From Euhalothece natronophila Z-M001 (GTDB taxonomy: Bacteria > Cyanobacteriota > Cyanobacteriia > Cyanobacteriales > Rubidibacteraceae): a stretch of DNA of 64,000 bases. The stretch's first letter is position 1. Every line of letters starts with the position of its first letter. The notes under the pieces were generated by a model. That model worked only from the letters and a program-made list of their open reading frames with translations, did not search any database and was not told the DNA's origin. The DNA lies in assembly GCF_007904085.1 (NCBI RefSeq), contig NZ_CP042326.1, positions 2,852,001 through 2,916,000 on the forward strand. Direction: 5' to 3'. A program made the translations under genes and the position numbers. Positions 46,450 to 56,874 of this stretch are shown here, piece by piece.

Positions 46450-48177
46450 TTAGAAAGAGAAGCTAGTTTGGAGAACACCAACGTAAACCGTATCATTATC
46501 AGAGTTGTTTTCAGGATTGAACACAGCCATAAAGCCTGGAATTACAGAAATATTATCGTTGACTGGGAAGTCATAGGAAATTTCAGCTATGTAAGCGCGA
46601 TCTAATTCAATAGTATTGGTCTGTCCGGTTCCGCGATCGCGAAACTCAAAGTCACTGGCTTGAGCAGGGCTTGCAAAACCAAGTGATAACTTACTTCCTT
46701 CTTTACCAACGTCAAAGAAGGCAACATTAGCACCAAAGCCCCAGTCATCTTGGCTACCCCGATCAAAATCAAAGTTGCGGTCAACATAGCTTACCCAGCC
46801 ACCGACCTCAGTGCGACGACCGAGACGAGCTGCGCCACGGAGACCTACTGCATCTTGGGTAAAGGTCTCAACGGGAATCCCTGCTACGGCTCCTGCTATT
46901 CCAAATTCACCTCCACCAATAGCTGTGCGACCATAGCCAAGACCAATGTCAAAGCGATCACCCGCATAGTTGAGGTTAGCTGCTGCGCTATAGTCTTGGA
47001 ATAAACCAGTTCGGGGGTCTCGGGCATCACCACCACTAGCCGTATAACCAGCCCCGACAGAGATTCTGTCAGTTAAATTAATGCTAGTGCTAATACCAGC
47101 ATCGCTGCGACCACCCGGGAAGATACCAAGGTTATCACCTTCAAGAGTATAAATATCGCCACCATCGATGAAGTCATTAAGAATGAAGCCACTACCAAAG
47201 TTATATTCAAAGGCTTCATCAGGGTCAATATCGTTAGCTCCTACGACAACAGTGACTCTGTCACCAAGAGGGAAGCGATAGGTTAGGGTATCCAGTTCAA
47301 AATCACCACTAGTATCTCGAATATCAGCAAGACGGGTTAAGTCCTCCGTAAAGCTATTTGGATCCGATTGACGAAATGCACCTGATTCATGAGTTGCACG
47401 TTGAGTGAAGCCATCACCATCAGCGGCACGTAACCGAACCCGCAGCTGATCGCGCCCTGTGAAGCTGGCATCAAAGTTTAAGTCGGCTTTGTAGAGTAAA
47501 CCAATATTGCTATCAGTATCAGATGTATCGTCTGGACTGATTATATTGCCAGCGCCATCACGAGATAAATTACGCCCTTGAGTTCGTACAGCTTGACTGC
47601 TACCAAAGCCAGAAGTCAGAGCAAAATCAACGCCACCACTTAACTTAGTAGTTGTAGAGAATTGGGTGTCTTCTAGTTGACCAACACGCCCTTCTAAGTC
47701 ATCAACACGGGTTCCGAGCGTTGTTAATTCTGCTTCAAATTCTTGTACTAGACGCTCTAGGGCTGCTAAATCCTCTTCAGTCACTTGGTCATCCGCTGCA
47801 ATTAACTGCTCGATTTGTTGCAAACAAGCATTCAAACCAGCAGCAAACTCATAACGAGTCATCGGCTCATTGCCTCGGAATGTGCCATCAGGATAACCTG
47901 CAATACAGCCGTAGCGTTCTACTAGGTTACGAAGTGCTTCAAATGCCCAGTCATCTGGAGATACATCTTCTAGTTGGAAAACGCTATTCACTTGGTTGAT
48001 TTCACCGAGGGAGTCGCCACCTTCGTTATTGTAACTGTCAATCTGTTGTAATAAATCTTGTTCGGATGTACCAGCACTTTGAGCTAAAACGGGTTCAGCT
48101 TGTGCCACTATGAACGAGGCTCCTAAGAGAACGGGAGCAACTTTGAATAAACTAATGAATTTAAAGCTAGCCATCAT
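46450..48177 (-). CDS. Iron-uptake-type SLH porin (outer membrane), copy 1
   Basis: Protein of 575 residues. A signal peptide ends near AQAEPVLAQS. An SLH domain (about 72-125: DVSPDDWAFEALRNLVERYG, IAGYPDGTFRGNEPMTRYEFAAGL) ties the protein to cell-wall polymers. A short coiled coil follows (LERLVQEFEAELTTLGTRVDDLEGRV). The rest is a beta-barrel with alternating aromatic residues and a C-terminal Phe (TSFSF). Cyanobacterial porins of this build carry iron and other inorganic ions. It is highly similar to its upstream neighbour. Confidence 0.9.
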   Translation of the reverse strand: MMASFKFISLFKVAPVLLGASFIVAQAEPVLAQSAGTSEQDLLQQIDSYNNEGGDSLGEINQVNSVFQLEDVSPDDWAFEALRNLVERYGCIAGYPDGTFRGNEPMTRYEFAAGLNACLQQIEQLIAADDQVTEEDLAALERLVQEFEAELTTLGTRVDDLEGRVGQLEDTQFSTTTKLSGGVDFALTSGFGSSQAVRTQGRNLSRDGAGNIISPDDTSDTDSNIGLLYKADLNFDASFTGRDQLRVRLRAADGDGFTQRATHESGAFRQSDPNSFTEDLTRLADIRDTSGDFELDTLTYRFPLGDRVTVVVGANDIDPDEAFEYNFGSGFILNDFIDGGDIYTLEGDNLGIFPGGRSDAGISTSINLTDRISVGAGYTASGGDARDPRTGLFQDYSAAANLNYAGDRFDIGLGYGRTAIGGGEFGIAGAVAGIPVETFTQDAVGLRGAARLGRRTEVGGWVSYVDRNFDFDRGSQDDWGFGANVAFFDVGKEGSKLSLGFASPAQASDFEFRDRGTGQTNTIELDRAYIAEISYDFPVNDNISVIPGFMAVFNPENNSDNDTVYVGVLQTSFSF

Positions 48178-48497
48178 TTACCTCACACCACAATTAATCT
48201 AGATAGAATCTTCTTACATTTTTCATATTACGGGATCGGAGCTGAAACGGCAACTACTAGCAATTAGCATGAAGCTGAGGCTACAATTACTTTAAGTGCT
48301 CGCTATGCAAGGCTTATGGTTAATTTATCTTCCGTTTTCCTAATCCACTTATTTGAGTGTCACAGCATTCTTACGGAAAAATCTAGATGAACTAAATCTC
48401 CTTAGAAAGAAAATTCCTAAATTAATTTTGTTGTGAGGTAGAAGTCTCCACCGAAGAGAGTAGCTTGCAGTGGAAACTTCTTTTACTTAAAAAGGGC
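48178..48497. other. Intergenic region between the two porin genes
   Basis: The 320 bp contain no credible gene. Near the upstream porin gene is an 11-bp imperfect hairpin (see 48441-48480). The rest probably holds the promoter of the downstream porin gene, so the two porins may be separately controlled. Confidence 0.6.
48441..48480 (-). terminator. Possible terminator after porin copy 2
   Basis: GAAGTCTCCAC and GTGGAAACTTC pair with one mismatch around an 18-base loop, 18 bp past the porin stop codon on the minus strand. No T run follows on the minus strand, so termination is uncertain. Confidence 0.4.
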
Positions 48498-50111
48498 TTA
48501 GAAGGAGAAGTTGGTTTGGACAACGCCAGTATAAACGGTATCGTTATCCGAGTCACGTCCAGGATTAAACACAGCCATTAAACCAGGGGCTACGGAAACG
48601 TTATCGTTAACTGGGAAATCATAGGATAGTTCCGCCACATAAGCGCGATCGTCTTCACTCACAAAGTCAGTGGTGAGTGTTTCATCAACATCGCCAAAGA
48701 ATGCAGGGCTTGCTAAACCAAGAGCTAGTTTACTTCCCTCTCGCCCGATATCGAATAAGGCTAAATTTGCCCCAAATCCCACGCCATCACGATCTTCTTG
48801 ATTTGAGGTTTGGTCAACATAAGTCACCCAACCCCCAAGTTCACTGCGAGGACTTAAACGAAGTCCACCGCTCAAACCTACGGCATCATGACGAAGATCA
48901 TCAAAGGCTAGGGCAGAATCACCGGCGCGAGTGCGACCATAATTTAAGCCAATGTCAAAATTATCCCCAGCGTAGTTCAGGTTAGCTGCCACTGAATACT
49001 CTTGGAAAAGACCAACGGTTTCATCCCGAGCACTATTTTCGGCAACGGTATAACCAGCGCCAAAGGAGATGCGGTCCGTTAAATCAAAGCGGGTGCTAAT
49101 ACCAGCCCCAAGTTGACCAGGAGAGCCAATATCTTGGGTGCGTCCACCACCTTGACGGGTATCTAAGTCCCCTTGCAGGATTAAGTCATTAAGGTTGCCA
49201 CCACTGCCAAAATTGGATTCAAAGACTTTATCGGGTGGAAAGGCACTTCCTCCAGAGGCACCGAGGGCAACTTCGATACGATCACCTAAAGGAAACTGAT
49301 AACTGAGTTCGTTAAGTTCGATACTTCCTTGAGTATCATCAAAAATATCAAATAATTCGGTTAAGGGTTCGCCAGTCGCTGTTTGTTGGAAACCTGCACC
49401 ACCTGCTCCAATTTCAGCAGCGCGTAACTGCACTCGCAAACGATCACGCCCTGTGAAGCTAGAGTCAAAGTTAATGTCCCCCTGGTAAATTAAACCAACG
49501 TTATCGTCAACGCTATCACCAGAACCATCGGCTTTTTCATCCCCAAATGGAAATACTAGAGCTGCACTAACGCCACCTGTTAACTGGGTCGTTGTAGAGA
49601 ATTGGGTGTCTTCTAGTTGACCAACACGCCCTTCTAAGTCATCAACCCGGGTTCCGAGAGTGGTTAATTCTGCTTCAAATTCTTGTACTAAACGCTCTAG
49701 GGTTGCTAAATCCTCTTCAGTCACTTGGTCATCCGCTGCAATTAACTGCTCGATTTGTTGCAAGCAAGCATTCAAACCAGCTGCAAACTCATAACGAGTC
49801 ATGGCTTGATTCCCGCGGAATGTGCCATCAGGATAACCTGCAATACAGCCGTAGCGTTCTACTAAGTTACGCAGTGCTTCAAACGCCCAGTCATCTGGGG
49901 AAACGTCTTCTAACTGGTTAACATTGTTAACCTGATCAATTTCTTCAATTGAGTCAGCATCCTCATTGTAATTTTCAATTTGCTGTAATACGTCTTGCTC
50001 AGAGTCACCAGAACTTTGCGCTAAAACTGGTCCAGCTTGAGCCACCATGAAAGACGCTCCCATTAACACAGGAGCAACCTTAAAGAAGTTAACTAACTTT
50101 AGATTCACCAT
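48498..50111 (-). CDS. Iron-uptake-type SLH porin (outer membrane), copy 2
   Basis: Paralogue of the downstream porin, 537 residues. Signal peptide (MGASFMVAQAGPVLAQ), SLH domain and coiled coil are nearly identical to copy 1. The barrel part differs more and is shorter by about 40 residues, in loop-like stretches rich in Asp and Gly. It ends with the outer-membrane signature QTNFSF. The pair looks like a tandem duplication with the barrels diverging, perhaps for different substrates or phage avoidance. Confidence 0.9.
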   Translation of the reverse strand: MVNLKLVNFFKVAPVLMGASFMVAQAGPVLAQSSGDSEQDVLQQIENYNEDADSIEEIDQVNNVNQLEDVSPDDWAFEALRNLVERYGCIAGYPDGTFRGNQAMTRYEFAAGLNACLQQIEQLIAADDQVTEEDLATLERLVQEFEAELTTLGTRVDDLEGRVGQLEDTQFSTTTQLTGGVSAALVFPFGDEKADGSGDSVDDNVGLIYQGDINFDSSFTGRDRLRVQLRAAEIGAGGAGFQQTATGEPLTELFDIFDDTQGSIELNELSYQFPLGDRIEVALGASGGSAFPPDKVFESNFGSGGNLNDLILQGDLDTRQGGGRTQDIGSPGQLGAGISTRFDLTDRISFGAGYTVAENSARDETVGLFQEYSVAANLNYAGDNFDIGLNYGRTRAGDSALAFDDLRHDAVGLSGGLRLSPRSELGGWVTYVDQTSNQEDRDGVGFGANLALFDIGREGSKLALGLASPAFFGDVDETLTTDFVSEDDRAYVAELSYDFPVNDNVSVAPGLMAVFNPGRDSDNDTVYTGVVQTNFSF

Positions 50112-50437
50112 ATTTCCTCACACCAGCCTTTTTCATTGGCTAACTATACTTGACACCCCTTATTGTATGAAAGACATGTAAAGACATCAACGATAAATGG
50201 AACCAATTTCTATCTGTTTATCACCCTTCAACCCCTTATTCCCTGTAGGTTTCCCTTGATTAGATTGTTTTTTCTTGACATTCACTTTTTTAACCGTCAC
50301 ACTTATTTATTTACCCATTTTGCTCAAAGATTAGCTTGTTTACAAGTTTGAAGTGAGGCGATGAAAAGGAGTTTCTTGAGGGCAATTAGAGAAACTCCTA
50401 ACGCTATAACTGATTTCACTAAATTTAAGTAAATGAT
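50112..50437. other. Intergenic region upstream of porin copy 2
   Basis: The 326 bp between the porin start and the end of moaB hold A/T-rich sequence and only a low-quality 62-codon frame that looks random. It should include the porin promoter. I see no repeat or clear hairpin. Confidence 0.5.
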
Positions 50438-50896
50438 TTATCTCACTAATTTGAGGAGATGGCTAATTTCTGGTGTAATTAATTGATTCATCCCCAACTT
50501 CACTGCATTGGTTGAACCAGGTAGAGAGAAAATTAGAGTTTGTCTATAAAGTCCTGCGATTGCTCGTGACGCGATCGCGCGTGAACCAATTTCTTGATAG
50601 CTTAAATACCGAAATAGTTCCCCAAATCCAGGTAAGGTTTTCTCTAAAATCTTCTCTAGGGCTTCATAAGTAGTATCTCGGGGCGCAATTCCGGTTCCCC
50701 CATTACAAATGATGACCTGTACTTGGGAAGACAGTTGCTTAATTTGGTCAACAATTAATTCTGGTTCATCTTTAAGGATTAAATATTGAACTAGGTGATG
50801 TCCTTTTTGTTCTAGTGCTTCCTTGATAAATTTTCCACTGGTGTCGGTTTCAGTCGTGCGAGTATCGCTAATGGTTAGAACAGCACAATTGGTCAT
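50438..50896 (-). CDS. moaB: Molybdenum cofactor biosynthesis protein B (MoaB/MogA family)
   Basis: Protein of 152 residues with the molybdopterin-binding fold: LTISDTRTTETDTSG near the start, ICNGGTGIAPRDTT at about 64-76 and LPGSTNAVKLGM near the end. MoaB and MogA prepare molybdopterin for metal insertion; the family here is the short MoaB type. The start codon and next two codons lie inside a heptanucleotide array, so the leader has no Shine-Dalgarno sequence and consists of repeats. Confidence 0.9.
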   Translation of the reverse strand: MTNCAVLTISDTRTTETDTSGKFIKEALEQKGHHLVQYLILKDEPELIVDQIKQLSSQVQVIICNGGTGIAPRDTTYEALEKILEKTLPGFGELFRYLSYQEIGSRAIASRAIAGLYRQTLIFSLPGSTNAVKLGMNQLITPEISHLLKLVR

Positions 50897-50937
50897 TTGT
50901 TATTAGTCATTTGTTATTAGTCATTAGTCATTGGTAA
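50889..50937 (-). repeat. Heptanucleotide array (STRR-like) at the moaB start
   Basis: Seven units in strict register on the plus strand: TTGGTCA, TTTGTTA, TTAGTCA, TTTGTTA, TTAGTCA, TTAGTCA, TTGGTAA. The units are the reverse complement of the type found after infB. The first unit overlaps the moaB start codon. Confidence 0.8.
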
Positions 50938-50982
50938 ACCTGAGAATCCTACAACTACAATTTTCATTTAGTCGCTAGAGTT

Positions 50983-51028
50983 AATCAGCCACTTAACGCG
51001 CGGAAAAAGAAAGGCGTAGTGACTGATT
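50983..51028 (-). terminator. Imperfect hairpin after secA
   Basis: AATCAG and CTGATT form the base of a stem that continues through CACT/AGTG and ACGC/GCGT with one mismatch and a bulge. It lies 18 bp past the secA stop codon. No T run follows on the minus strand, so its strength is uncertain. Confidence 0.4.
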
Positions 51029-51045
51029 ATTAACTTTTCCCAAAC

Positions 51046-53853
51046 TTAAACTGTTTGCGCTTGTTGCACTTGGGGTTGGAATTGGAAGAGAGAATAGACT
51101 ACATTGCGACGCATATCAATCATCATCTCTAGGAACATTTCATATCCCTCTTGTTTATACTCGACTAAGGGATCGCGCTGTCCATAGCCTCGTAAGCCCA
51201 CTGATTCGCGCAGGGAGTCCATGGCTTGTAAGTGTTCCCGCCAGAGATTATCAATTTGCTGTAGCATGAAAAAGCGTTCTGCTTGACGCATTAATCCCGG
51301 TTGCAGTTTTTCTACTTCTGCTTCTTTGATGTCATAGGCTTTATGAATTTCCTCATGCAGGAAGTTTTTCATTTCCCCAAACGTCATATCTTCTAGTTGT
51401 GAGGGTTCTAAATCATCAAGAAGATATACAAACTCTTTCACTTTTGCCACCATGGATTCTAAATCCCATTCCTCAGGAGGTAACTCAGGATTGACATAAG
51501 CATTGACAATATCGTCCATGGTGCGCCGTGCATATTCTAAAACTTGGTCTTTCAAGTCTTTTCCTTCTAATACCCGTCGCCGTTCGGCATAAATAGCACG
51601 ACGTTGGTTATTCATTACCTCGTCATATTCAAAAATTTGTTTACGGGTGTCATAGTAGAACGTTTCCACTTTACGCTGGGCATTTTCCAAAGAACGGGTT
51701 AATACGCCAGATTCAATGGGCATATCTTCTTCTACCCGAAAGGCGTTCATCATTCCTGAAACGCGATTACCGCCAAAGATACGCAAGAGATTATCTTCTA
51801 GACTAAGGAAAAAGCGAGTTGAACCAGGGTCACCTTGTCGTCCAGCGCGTCCTCGTAACTGGTTATCAATACGACGAGATTCGTGGCGTTCAGTTCCAAT
51901 GACGTGCAAGCCACCGAGTTCTACCACTTCGTCATGTTCACGGCTGGTATAGTCTTCATAAATTTGATAAATTTCTCGATAGACTTCCCGCAACTTTTGT
52001 AAAACAGGGTCATCGGTGGGGGCTTTTTCCGCAGCAACCGCCACTTTTTCTTCTGCGTCTAGTTCCGGTAAACTTTGTAAGCCGTATTCTTGGACAGCAT
52101 AATCCACGGCTTCTTTTAATCGCTGTTCTGTTTCTTTCGGTAATTCTGTCGGGAAAATTTGTGGGGAAGCCCGCCAGGTTTTAACTTTCTTTTTCTCTTG
52201 TTGGTCTTTGCCAAAGCCTTGTCCGCGATTGCGCTTTTTATTTCCGGGGACACTTACACTTAAGTCATCATCATCTTCAGGAATAACAATTTTGGGCATA
52301 AAGTATTCCCGAACTTTTAAGCGCGCCATGTAGTCGGGGTTTCCCCCTAGGATGATGTCAGTTCCTCGCCCTGCCATGTTGGTGGCAATGGTAATTGCGC
52401 CTTTGCGTCCTGCTTGGGCAATAATTTCTGATTCCCGTTCTACGTTTTCAGGACGAGCATTAAGGACATTATAGGGTAATCCTCGCTCGTCTAATAAGTT
52501 GGAGAGGAGTTCTGATTTTTCGACACTGGTTGTTCCCACTAACACAGGGCGACCTTTTTCGTGCATCTCTTGACATTCATCAGCGACGCATTTCCATTTC
52601 CCTCGTTCATTTTTGTAAACCAGATCTGACAGATCCTTACGGGCGAGGGGTAAGTTAGTGGGAATAATGGTGACACTGAGGCTATAGATTTTTTCAAATT
52701 CCGCTTCTTCAGTTTTTGCCGTGCCTGTCATCCCTGAAAGTTTGGGATAGAGGAGGAAGAAGTTTTGATAGGTGATGCTGGCGAGGGTTTGGGTTTCTTT
52801 TTGAATATCTACTCCTTCTTTAGCTTCAATGGCTTGGTGTAAGCCATCACTCCAGCGTCGTCCGGGCATGACTCGTCCCGTAAATTCGTCAACAATGACC
52901 ACTTCCCCGTTACGGACAATGTAGTTAACGTCTTTGGTAAATAATTCTTTGGCTTTAATGGCGTTAAAGACATAATGCGCCCAAGGATCTTCGGGATTAT
53001 ATAAATCTTCTACGCCTAACAGTTCTTCGGCTTTCGCAAACCCTTCGTCGGTGAGGAGAACACTACGCGCTTTTTCATCAACTTCGTAATGTTCCTCGTT
53101 TTCTAGTTCTTTTGCGATTTGGGAGGCGCGAATATATTTTTCGGTGGGACGTTCCACTTGACCCGAAATAATGAGAGGAGTACGGGCTTCATCAATGAGA
53201 ACGGAATCAACTTCGTCAATGATGCAATAGTTAAAGGGGCGTTGTACTACTTCTTCGAGGGAAGTTGCCATATTATCCCGAAGATAGTCGAAGCCTAGCT
53301 CGCTGTTAGTGGTATAAGTAATGTCACAGGCATAGTTTTTTTGCCGTTCTTTGGGAGACATTCCTTGTTGAATTAAGCCCACACTTAACCCGAGAAAACG
53401 GTGAACTTGTCCCATCCATTCCGAGTCACGACGGGCGAGGTAGTCATTAACCGTAACCACATGAACCCCTTTTCCAGAAAGGGCATTGAGATAACAGGGA
53501 AGGGTTGCTACGAGGGTTTTTCCTTCCCCTGTTTTCATTTCTGCAATTTCGCCATTGTGGAGAACAATTCCCCCTAAAATCTGCACATCGTAATGCCGTA
53601 AGCCCAAAACTCGGTTTGCTGCTTCTCTAACCACGGCAAAGGCTTCGGGTAATATTTCTTCTATGATTTCCTTTTCTTCGTTTTCGTTTTTGGCTTGGGC
53701 TAGTTTTTCTTGAAATTCTTGGGTTTTTCCTCTCAGTTCGTCGTCGGAGAGTTTTTGAATATCTTCTTCGTAAAGATTAACTTCGGTGACAATGGGTTGC
53801 AGTTTTTTAAGTTTACGCTCGTTGGGATCGCCAAGTAATTTTTTCAGGAACAT
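51046..53853 (-). CDS. secA: Preprotein translocase ATPase SecA
   Basis: Motor of the Sec pathway, 935 residues. Walker A is in [14 protein letters not shown] (about 106-119) and the DEAD-type Walker B in [19 protein letters not shown]. The preprotein cross-linking domain follows, then NBD2 with [16 protein letters not shown] and [17 protein letters not shown]. The C-terminal zinc-binding tail of E. coli SecA is absent, as is usual in cyanobacteria. An insertion near 540-560 ([16 protein letters not shown]) is charged and probably a loop. It is a stand-alone gene. Confidence 0.97.
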   Translation of the reverse strand: MFLKKLLGDPNERKLKKLQPIVTEVNLYEEDIQKLSDDELRGKTQEFQEKLAQAKNENEEKEIIEEILPEAFAVVREAANRVLGLRHYDVQILGGIVLHNGEIAEMKTGEGKTLVATLPCYLNALSGKGVHVVTVNDYLARRDSEWMGQVHRFLGLSVGLIQQGMSPKERQKNYACDITYTTNSELGFDYLRDNMATSLEEVVQRPFNYCIIDEVDSVLIDEARTPLIISGQVERPTEKYIRASQIAKELENEEHYEVDEKARSVLLTDEGFAKAEELLGVEDLYNPEDPWAHYVFNAIKAKELFTKDVNYIVRNGEVVIVDEFTGRVMPGRRWSDGLHQAIEAKEGVDIQKETQTLASITYQNFFLLYPKLSGMTGTAKTEEAEFEKIYSLSVTIIPTNLPLARKDLSDLVYKNERGKWKCVADECQEMHEKGRPVLVGTTSVEKSELLSNLLDERGLPYNVLNARPENVERESEIIAQAGRKGAITIATNMAGRGTDIILGGNPDYMARLKVREYFMPKIVIPEDDDDLSVSVPGNKKRNRGQGFGKDQQEKKKVKTWRASPQIFPTELPKETEQRLKEAVDYAVQEYGLQSLPELDAEEKVAVAAEKAPTDDPVLQKLREVYREIYQIYEDYTSREHDEVVELGGLHVIGTERHESRRIDNQLRGRAGRQGDPGSTRFFLSLEDNLLRIFGGNRVSGMMNAFRVEEDMPIESGVLTRSLENAQRKVETFYYDTRKQIFEYDEVMNNQRRAIYAERRRVLEGKDLKDQVLEYARRTMDDIVNAYVNPELPPEEWDLESMVAKVKEFVYLLDDLEPSQLEDMTFGEMKNFLHEEIHKAYDIKEAEVEKLQPGLMRQAERFFMLQQIDNLWREHLQAMDSLRESVGLRGYGQRDPLVEYKQEGYEMFLEMMIDMRRNVVYSLFQFQPQVQQAQTV

Positions 53854-53980
53854 AGTTGGGTGAGGGTTAATTTATAAGTGAGTTTATTATTTTATTTCTG
53901 ATATTTATGTTATCATTGCCATTTCTTTATTGTTAGGTGGTAATACGCTCAGGTTAAGTGTTTTGGCGAAGTTGTGCTTG

Positions 53981-55393
53981 TTAAGTCTCGCAATGTTGTT
54001 CCTCTTGTCCTTGATGAGTAGTTTTTACCCAATTTAGTTTTTTCGGTCGAACGGCAACGCGAGCGGTCATACTGGGAATAATTAGTAACCAATGCAGCAT
54101 ATAAATAGTGCCACGGAGGGTTTGTCGGATGGCGGTATTGATACTAGGGGTATCGCTGGTGGTTTGTACTCCTCGCAACATTCCCCAAATTGAGAGAGTA
54201 AACATCATCGCAGTAGCGGGAAAATAAAGGGGGGGATTTTGCCTAACTATGACCATGAGAAAGTCGGGAATAGCAGCGGTGGGAAGAATGTATTGGAAGA
54301 GAAGAAAGGCACTTAAATCGAGGGTTTTTTTAAAGCCCATGGGGTTACGAATGATCCAACGCCAATAGTCGAGGTAGCGTTGATAGCCTCCTTCTGCCCA
54401 ACGGTTTCTTTGATGCCAAAGCGCGATCGCGCTAGTGACTCCTTCTTCTTGCACACTGGGATGAGAGAGAAACCCAATCTCCCATTGATCTAAGTGTAGG
54501 CGAATGGTTAAGTCTAAGTCATCAGTAATGGTTTGTTCATTCCATTTCCCACAACTGGCAAGGGCGCGACGGCGGACAAATTGACCGTTTCCTCGCAGTT
54601 CGCCAATTCCCCCTAAACTAACGCGATGTTGCTGGAAATAACTATCTAATGCCATTTCCGCAGCTTGTCCTTTTGTCCAGAAGTTTAATCCTGCATTGGC
54701 AATACTTTTTCGTACTTGTACTGCCCCCATACTAGCTTGTTGGAAAAAGGGAACAACGTGGCGCAAAAGATCTTCTGGAATTTGAGCATCAGCATCAAAG
54801 ACAGCTATAATTTCCCCTTGACTGAGGCTAAGGGCTTGGTTTAATGCCCCTGATTTTCCTCCTGTGGCGTTGGCGGGTCGATGTAAAATTCTTAATTGTT
54901 TATAGGACTGGGCAAGTTGATCTAATAAAGCAGGGGTTTGATCAGTGCTGTGGTCGTCAATAATCCAAATTTCATATTTATCTTGGGGATAGTCCAAATG
55001 ACATAGGCTTTCCACTAATTCGGTAATGACTGCTTCTTCATTTTTGGCGGCGACTAATATGGAAACAGTAGGAGCATTGCCTAGATCTTGTTGTGGTAAG
55101 GGCTGAGGCGAAGGAGTGGGAGAACTCCAGATAATACGAGCAACTTGTATACTAAATAGTATGGTTACTCCTAAAACTAACCATGATCCCCAAGCTAGCA
55201 AGTGCAGGGCAATAGTTGTCCCCCAAACCATCATTAGGGTTACTGCGGCTTTCCAGCGTCTGCCACCAATTCCTTGCAGATATAAACTCCAGTCTTCTTC
55301 GTCGTTATCTACGTCAGACCAGTCTGATAATAGGGTTTCAATTGGGTTTAACTCTTCGTAAGAATTGTTGTCTGTCCAAGGATTTTGTGGCAT
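53981..55393 (-). CDS. mgdA: Monoglucosyldiacylglycerol synthase-type glycosyltransferase (GT2)
   Basis: Membrane-bound family 2 glycosyltransferase of 470 residues. It transfers glucose to diacylglycerol, the first step of galactolipid synthesis for thylakoids in cyanobacteria. The N-terminal MPQNPWTDNNSYEELNPIE resembles the cyanobacterial enzyme. Two helices lie near 55-85, then VSILVAAKNEEAVI, IDDHSTDQTP, AVFDADAQIP, TDDLDLTIRL and the QRNRWAEGG (QxxRW) motif, then C-terminal helices. The identity rests on close recall of the family; other GT2 roles are less likely. Confidence 0.87.
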   Translation of the reverse strand: MPQNPWTDNNSYEELNPIETLLSDWSDVDNDEEDWSLYLQGIGGRRWKAAVTLMMVWGTTIALHLLAWGSWLVLGVTILFSIQVARIIWSSPTPSPQPLPQQDLGNAPTVSILVAAKNEEAVITELVESLCHLDYPQDKYEIWIIDDHSTDQTPALLDQLAQSYKQLRILHRPANATGGKSGALNQALSLSQGEIIAVFDADAQIPEDLLRHVVPFFQQASMGAVQVRKSIANAGLNFWTKGQAAEMALDSYFQQHRVSLGGIGELRGNGQFVRRRALASCGKWNEQTITDDLDLTIRLHLDQWEIGFLSHPSVQEEGVTSAIALWHQRNRWAEGGYQRYLDYWRWIIRNPMGFKKTLDLSAFLLFQYILPTAAIPDFLMVIVRQNPPLYFPATAMMFTLSIWGMLRGVQTTSDTPSINTAIRQTLRGTIYMLHWLLIIPSMTARVAVRPKKLNWVKTTHQGQEEQHCET

Positions 55394-55553
55394 ATAGGTT
55401 TAGGGAGATGATTGACAGGGTAGTTACTCTACCTCTATCTTAACTTTAGATAATAAAACTTAAATTTTAGTAAATTTAGGGTTATATCATAGTTTTTTGC
55501 GAGTATAGCTTGTTTTTTTAGGATTAACATCTTGTAAGGTTGGTTAGGAGAAA

Positions 55554-56744
55554 ATGCTAATAGAATGGCAATGGGGCGCGATCGCGCTGTTTAGTGTAGT
55601 TTGGGTGGAGTTAGTTCGAGATAGTTATCATTTATTATCTCACTTTTGGAAACCCCTTTATCGCTTGCACAATATTCACCATCGTGTGTTTCGTCCCGAC
55701 CTCACTGTGATTGATCCAGCGTTGTACCGTCGCTCTCAGTGGCAAAATGATGTCCCTGAACATAGCGTTATGTTGGCGGCAAGTTTGTTACCCTTTTTCC
55801 TCACGTCTCACTGGATTGGTCTCACAGGGACGGTTTATACGTTCTTCTTTTTAATTAGCGCGATCGGGCGAGGACTAGGCTGGAGTTATGTTGATGAATT
55901 AACCGATATTACCCATCGTCCGGGGGCTTTTACTAAGTTGCCAGGTCGTTGGTTTGTGAATCGTCCTTATCATTGGCGACATCATTTTGATGACCAAAGG
56001 GCTTATTATTGTAGTACGTTCACGATTTTAGATAAATTGCTAGGTAATTCAATTTCACTGAAAGGAAAACGAGTGGCGGTAACGGGTGCTTCAGGAACGT
56101 TAGGGAAGGGGTTGTTAGAAGCATTGCGCGATCGCGGTGCTAAGGTCACTGCTTTGACTTCCAAATCGGAATCAGTAGTTCTAAAAGATCACAGCGAAGT
56201 CAACACCATTACTTGGAAACTGGGTCACGAAGAGGAAATTATCTCTGAGTTAGAAAAGATTGATATTTTAATTCTCAATCATGGGGTGAATGTTTATGGG
56301 GAGCGAACTCCAAGCGCGATCGAATGTTCTTATGAGGTTAATGCCTTTTCTAGCTGGCGATTATTAGAGTCGTTTCTAACCACAATTAGAACCAATGAGG
56401 ATAAAGCCTGTAAGGAAGTTTGGGTAAACACCTCTGAAGCAGAAGTTAGCCCTGCTCTTAGTCCCCTTTATGAGCTTTCTAAACGGACATTGGGAGATTT
56501 AGTCACGTTGCGTCGGTTAGATTCTCCTTGTGTAATTCGGAAAATTATTTTGGGGCCATTTAAAAGTAAACTGAATCCTTTTGGCGTGATGTCAGGGTCT
56601 TGGGTAGCAAAACAAATTGTTAATTTGGCGGTGCGTGACTTTCGCAATATTGTTGTCACGATTAATCCGTTCACTTATTTAATTTTTCCGTTAAAAGAGT
56701 TTTTTGTTTCTCTGTATTTTCGGTTGTTTTCGTCTAAAACATAA
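55554..56744 (+). CDS. Fusion of a sterol-desaturase-like hydroxylase and a short-chain dehydrogenase
   Basis: Protein of 396 residues. Residues 1-165 hold membrane helices and the His boxes of the fatty acid hydroxylase superfamily, RLHNIHHRVFRPD and HWRHHFDDQRAYY, which bind two iron atoms. Residues 170-390 are an SDR domain with KRVAVTGASGTLGKG for NAD(P) binding, ILNHGVN near 248 and YELSKR as the catalytic Tyr-x-x-x-Lys-like motif. Such fusions occur in cyanobacteria, with unknown lipid or sterol-like substrates. It is divergent from mgdA, hinting at a lipid role. Confidence 0.87.
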   Translation: MLIEWQWGAIALFSVVWVELVRDSYHLLSHFWKPLYRLHNIHHRVFRPDLTVIDPALYRRSQWQNDVPEHSVMLAASLLPFFLTSHWIGLTGTVYTFFFLISAIGRGLGWSYVDELTDITHRPGAFTKLPGRWFVNRPYHWRHHFDDQRAYYCSTFTILDKLLGNSISLKGKRVAVTGASGTLGKGLLEALRDRGAKVTALTSKSESVVLKDHSEVNTITWKLGHEEEIISELEKIDILILNHGVNVYGERTPSAIECSYEVNAFSSWRLLESFLTTIRTNEDKACKEVWVNTSEAEVSPALSPLYELSKRTLGDLVTLRRLDSPCVIRKIILGPFKSKLNPFGVMSGSWVAKQIVNLAVRDFRNIVVTINPFTYLIFPLKEFFVSLYFRLFSSKT

Positions 56745-56874
56745 CGGAAAATCGAAGAAGGAACAGGGAACAAGGAATAGTAGGATAGTGGTTGGTTTTA
56801 AGACTTTGTAATATTCACAATGAGGTAACTTCACTTTTATCGCAAATGTGGATATTTTATAGAAATGAAATAGA

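Noticed and set aside
47721-49921. Similar plus-strand frames opposite both porin genes
   Set aside because: They resemble each other only because the porins are paralogues; they are antisense shadows of the SLH region.
50163-50351. Plus-strand 62-codon frame in the porin promoter region
   Set aside because: Phe- and Leu-rich random composition, no ribosome binding site and no similarity that I recognise.
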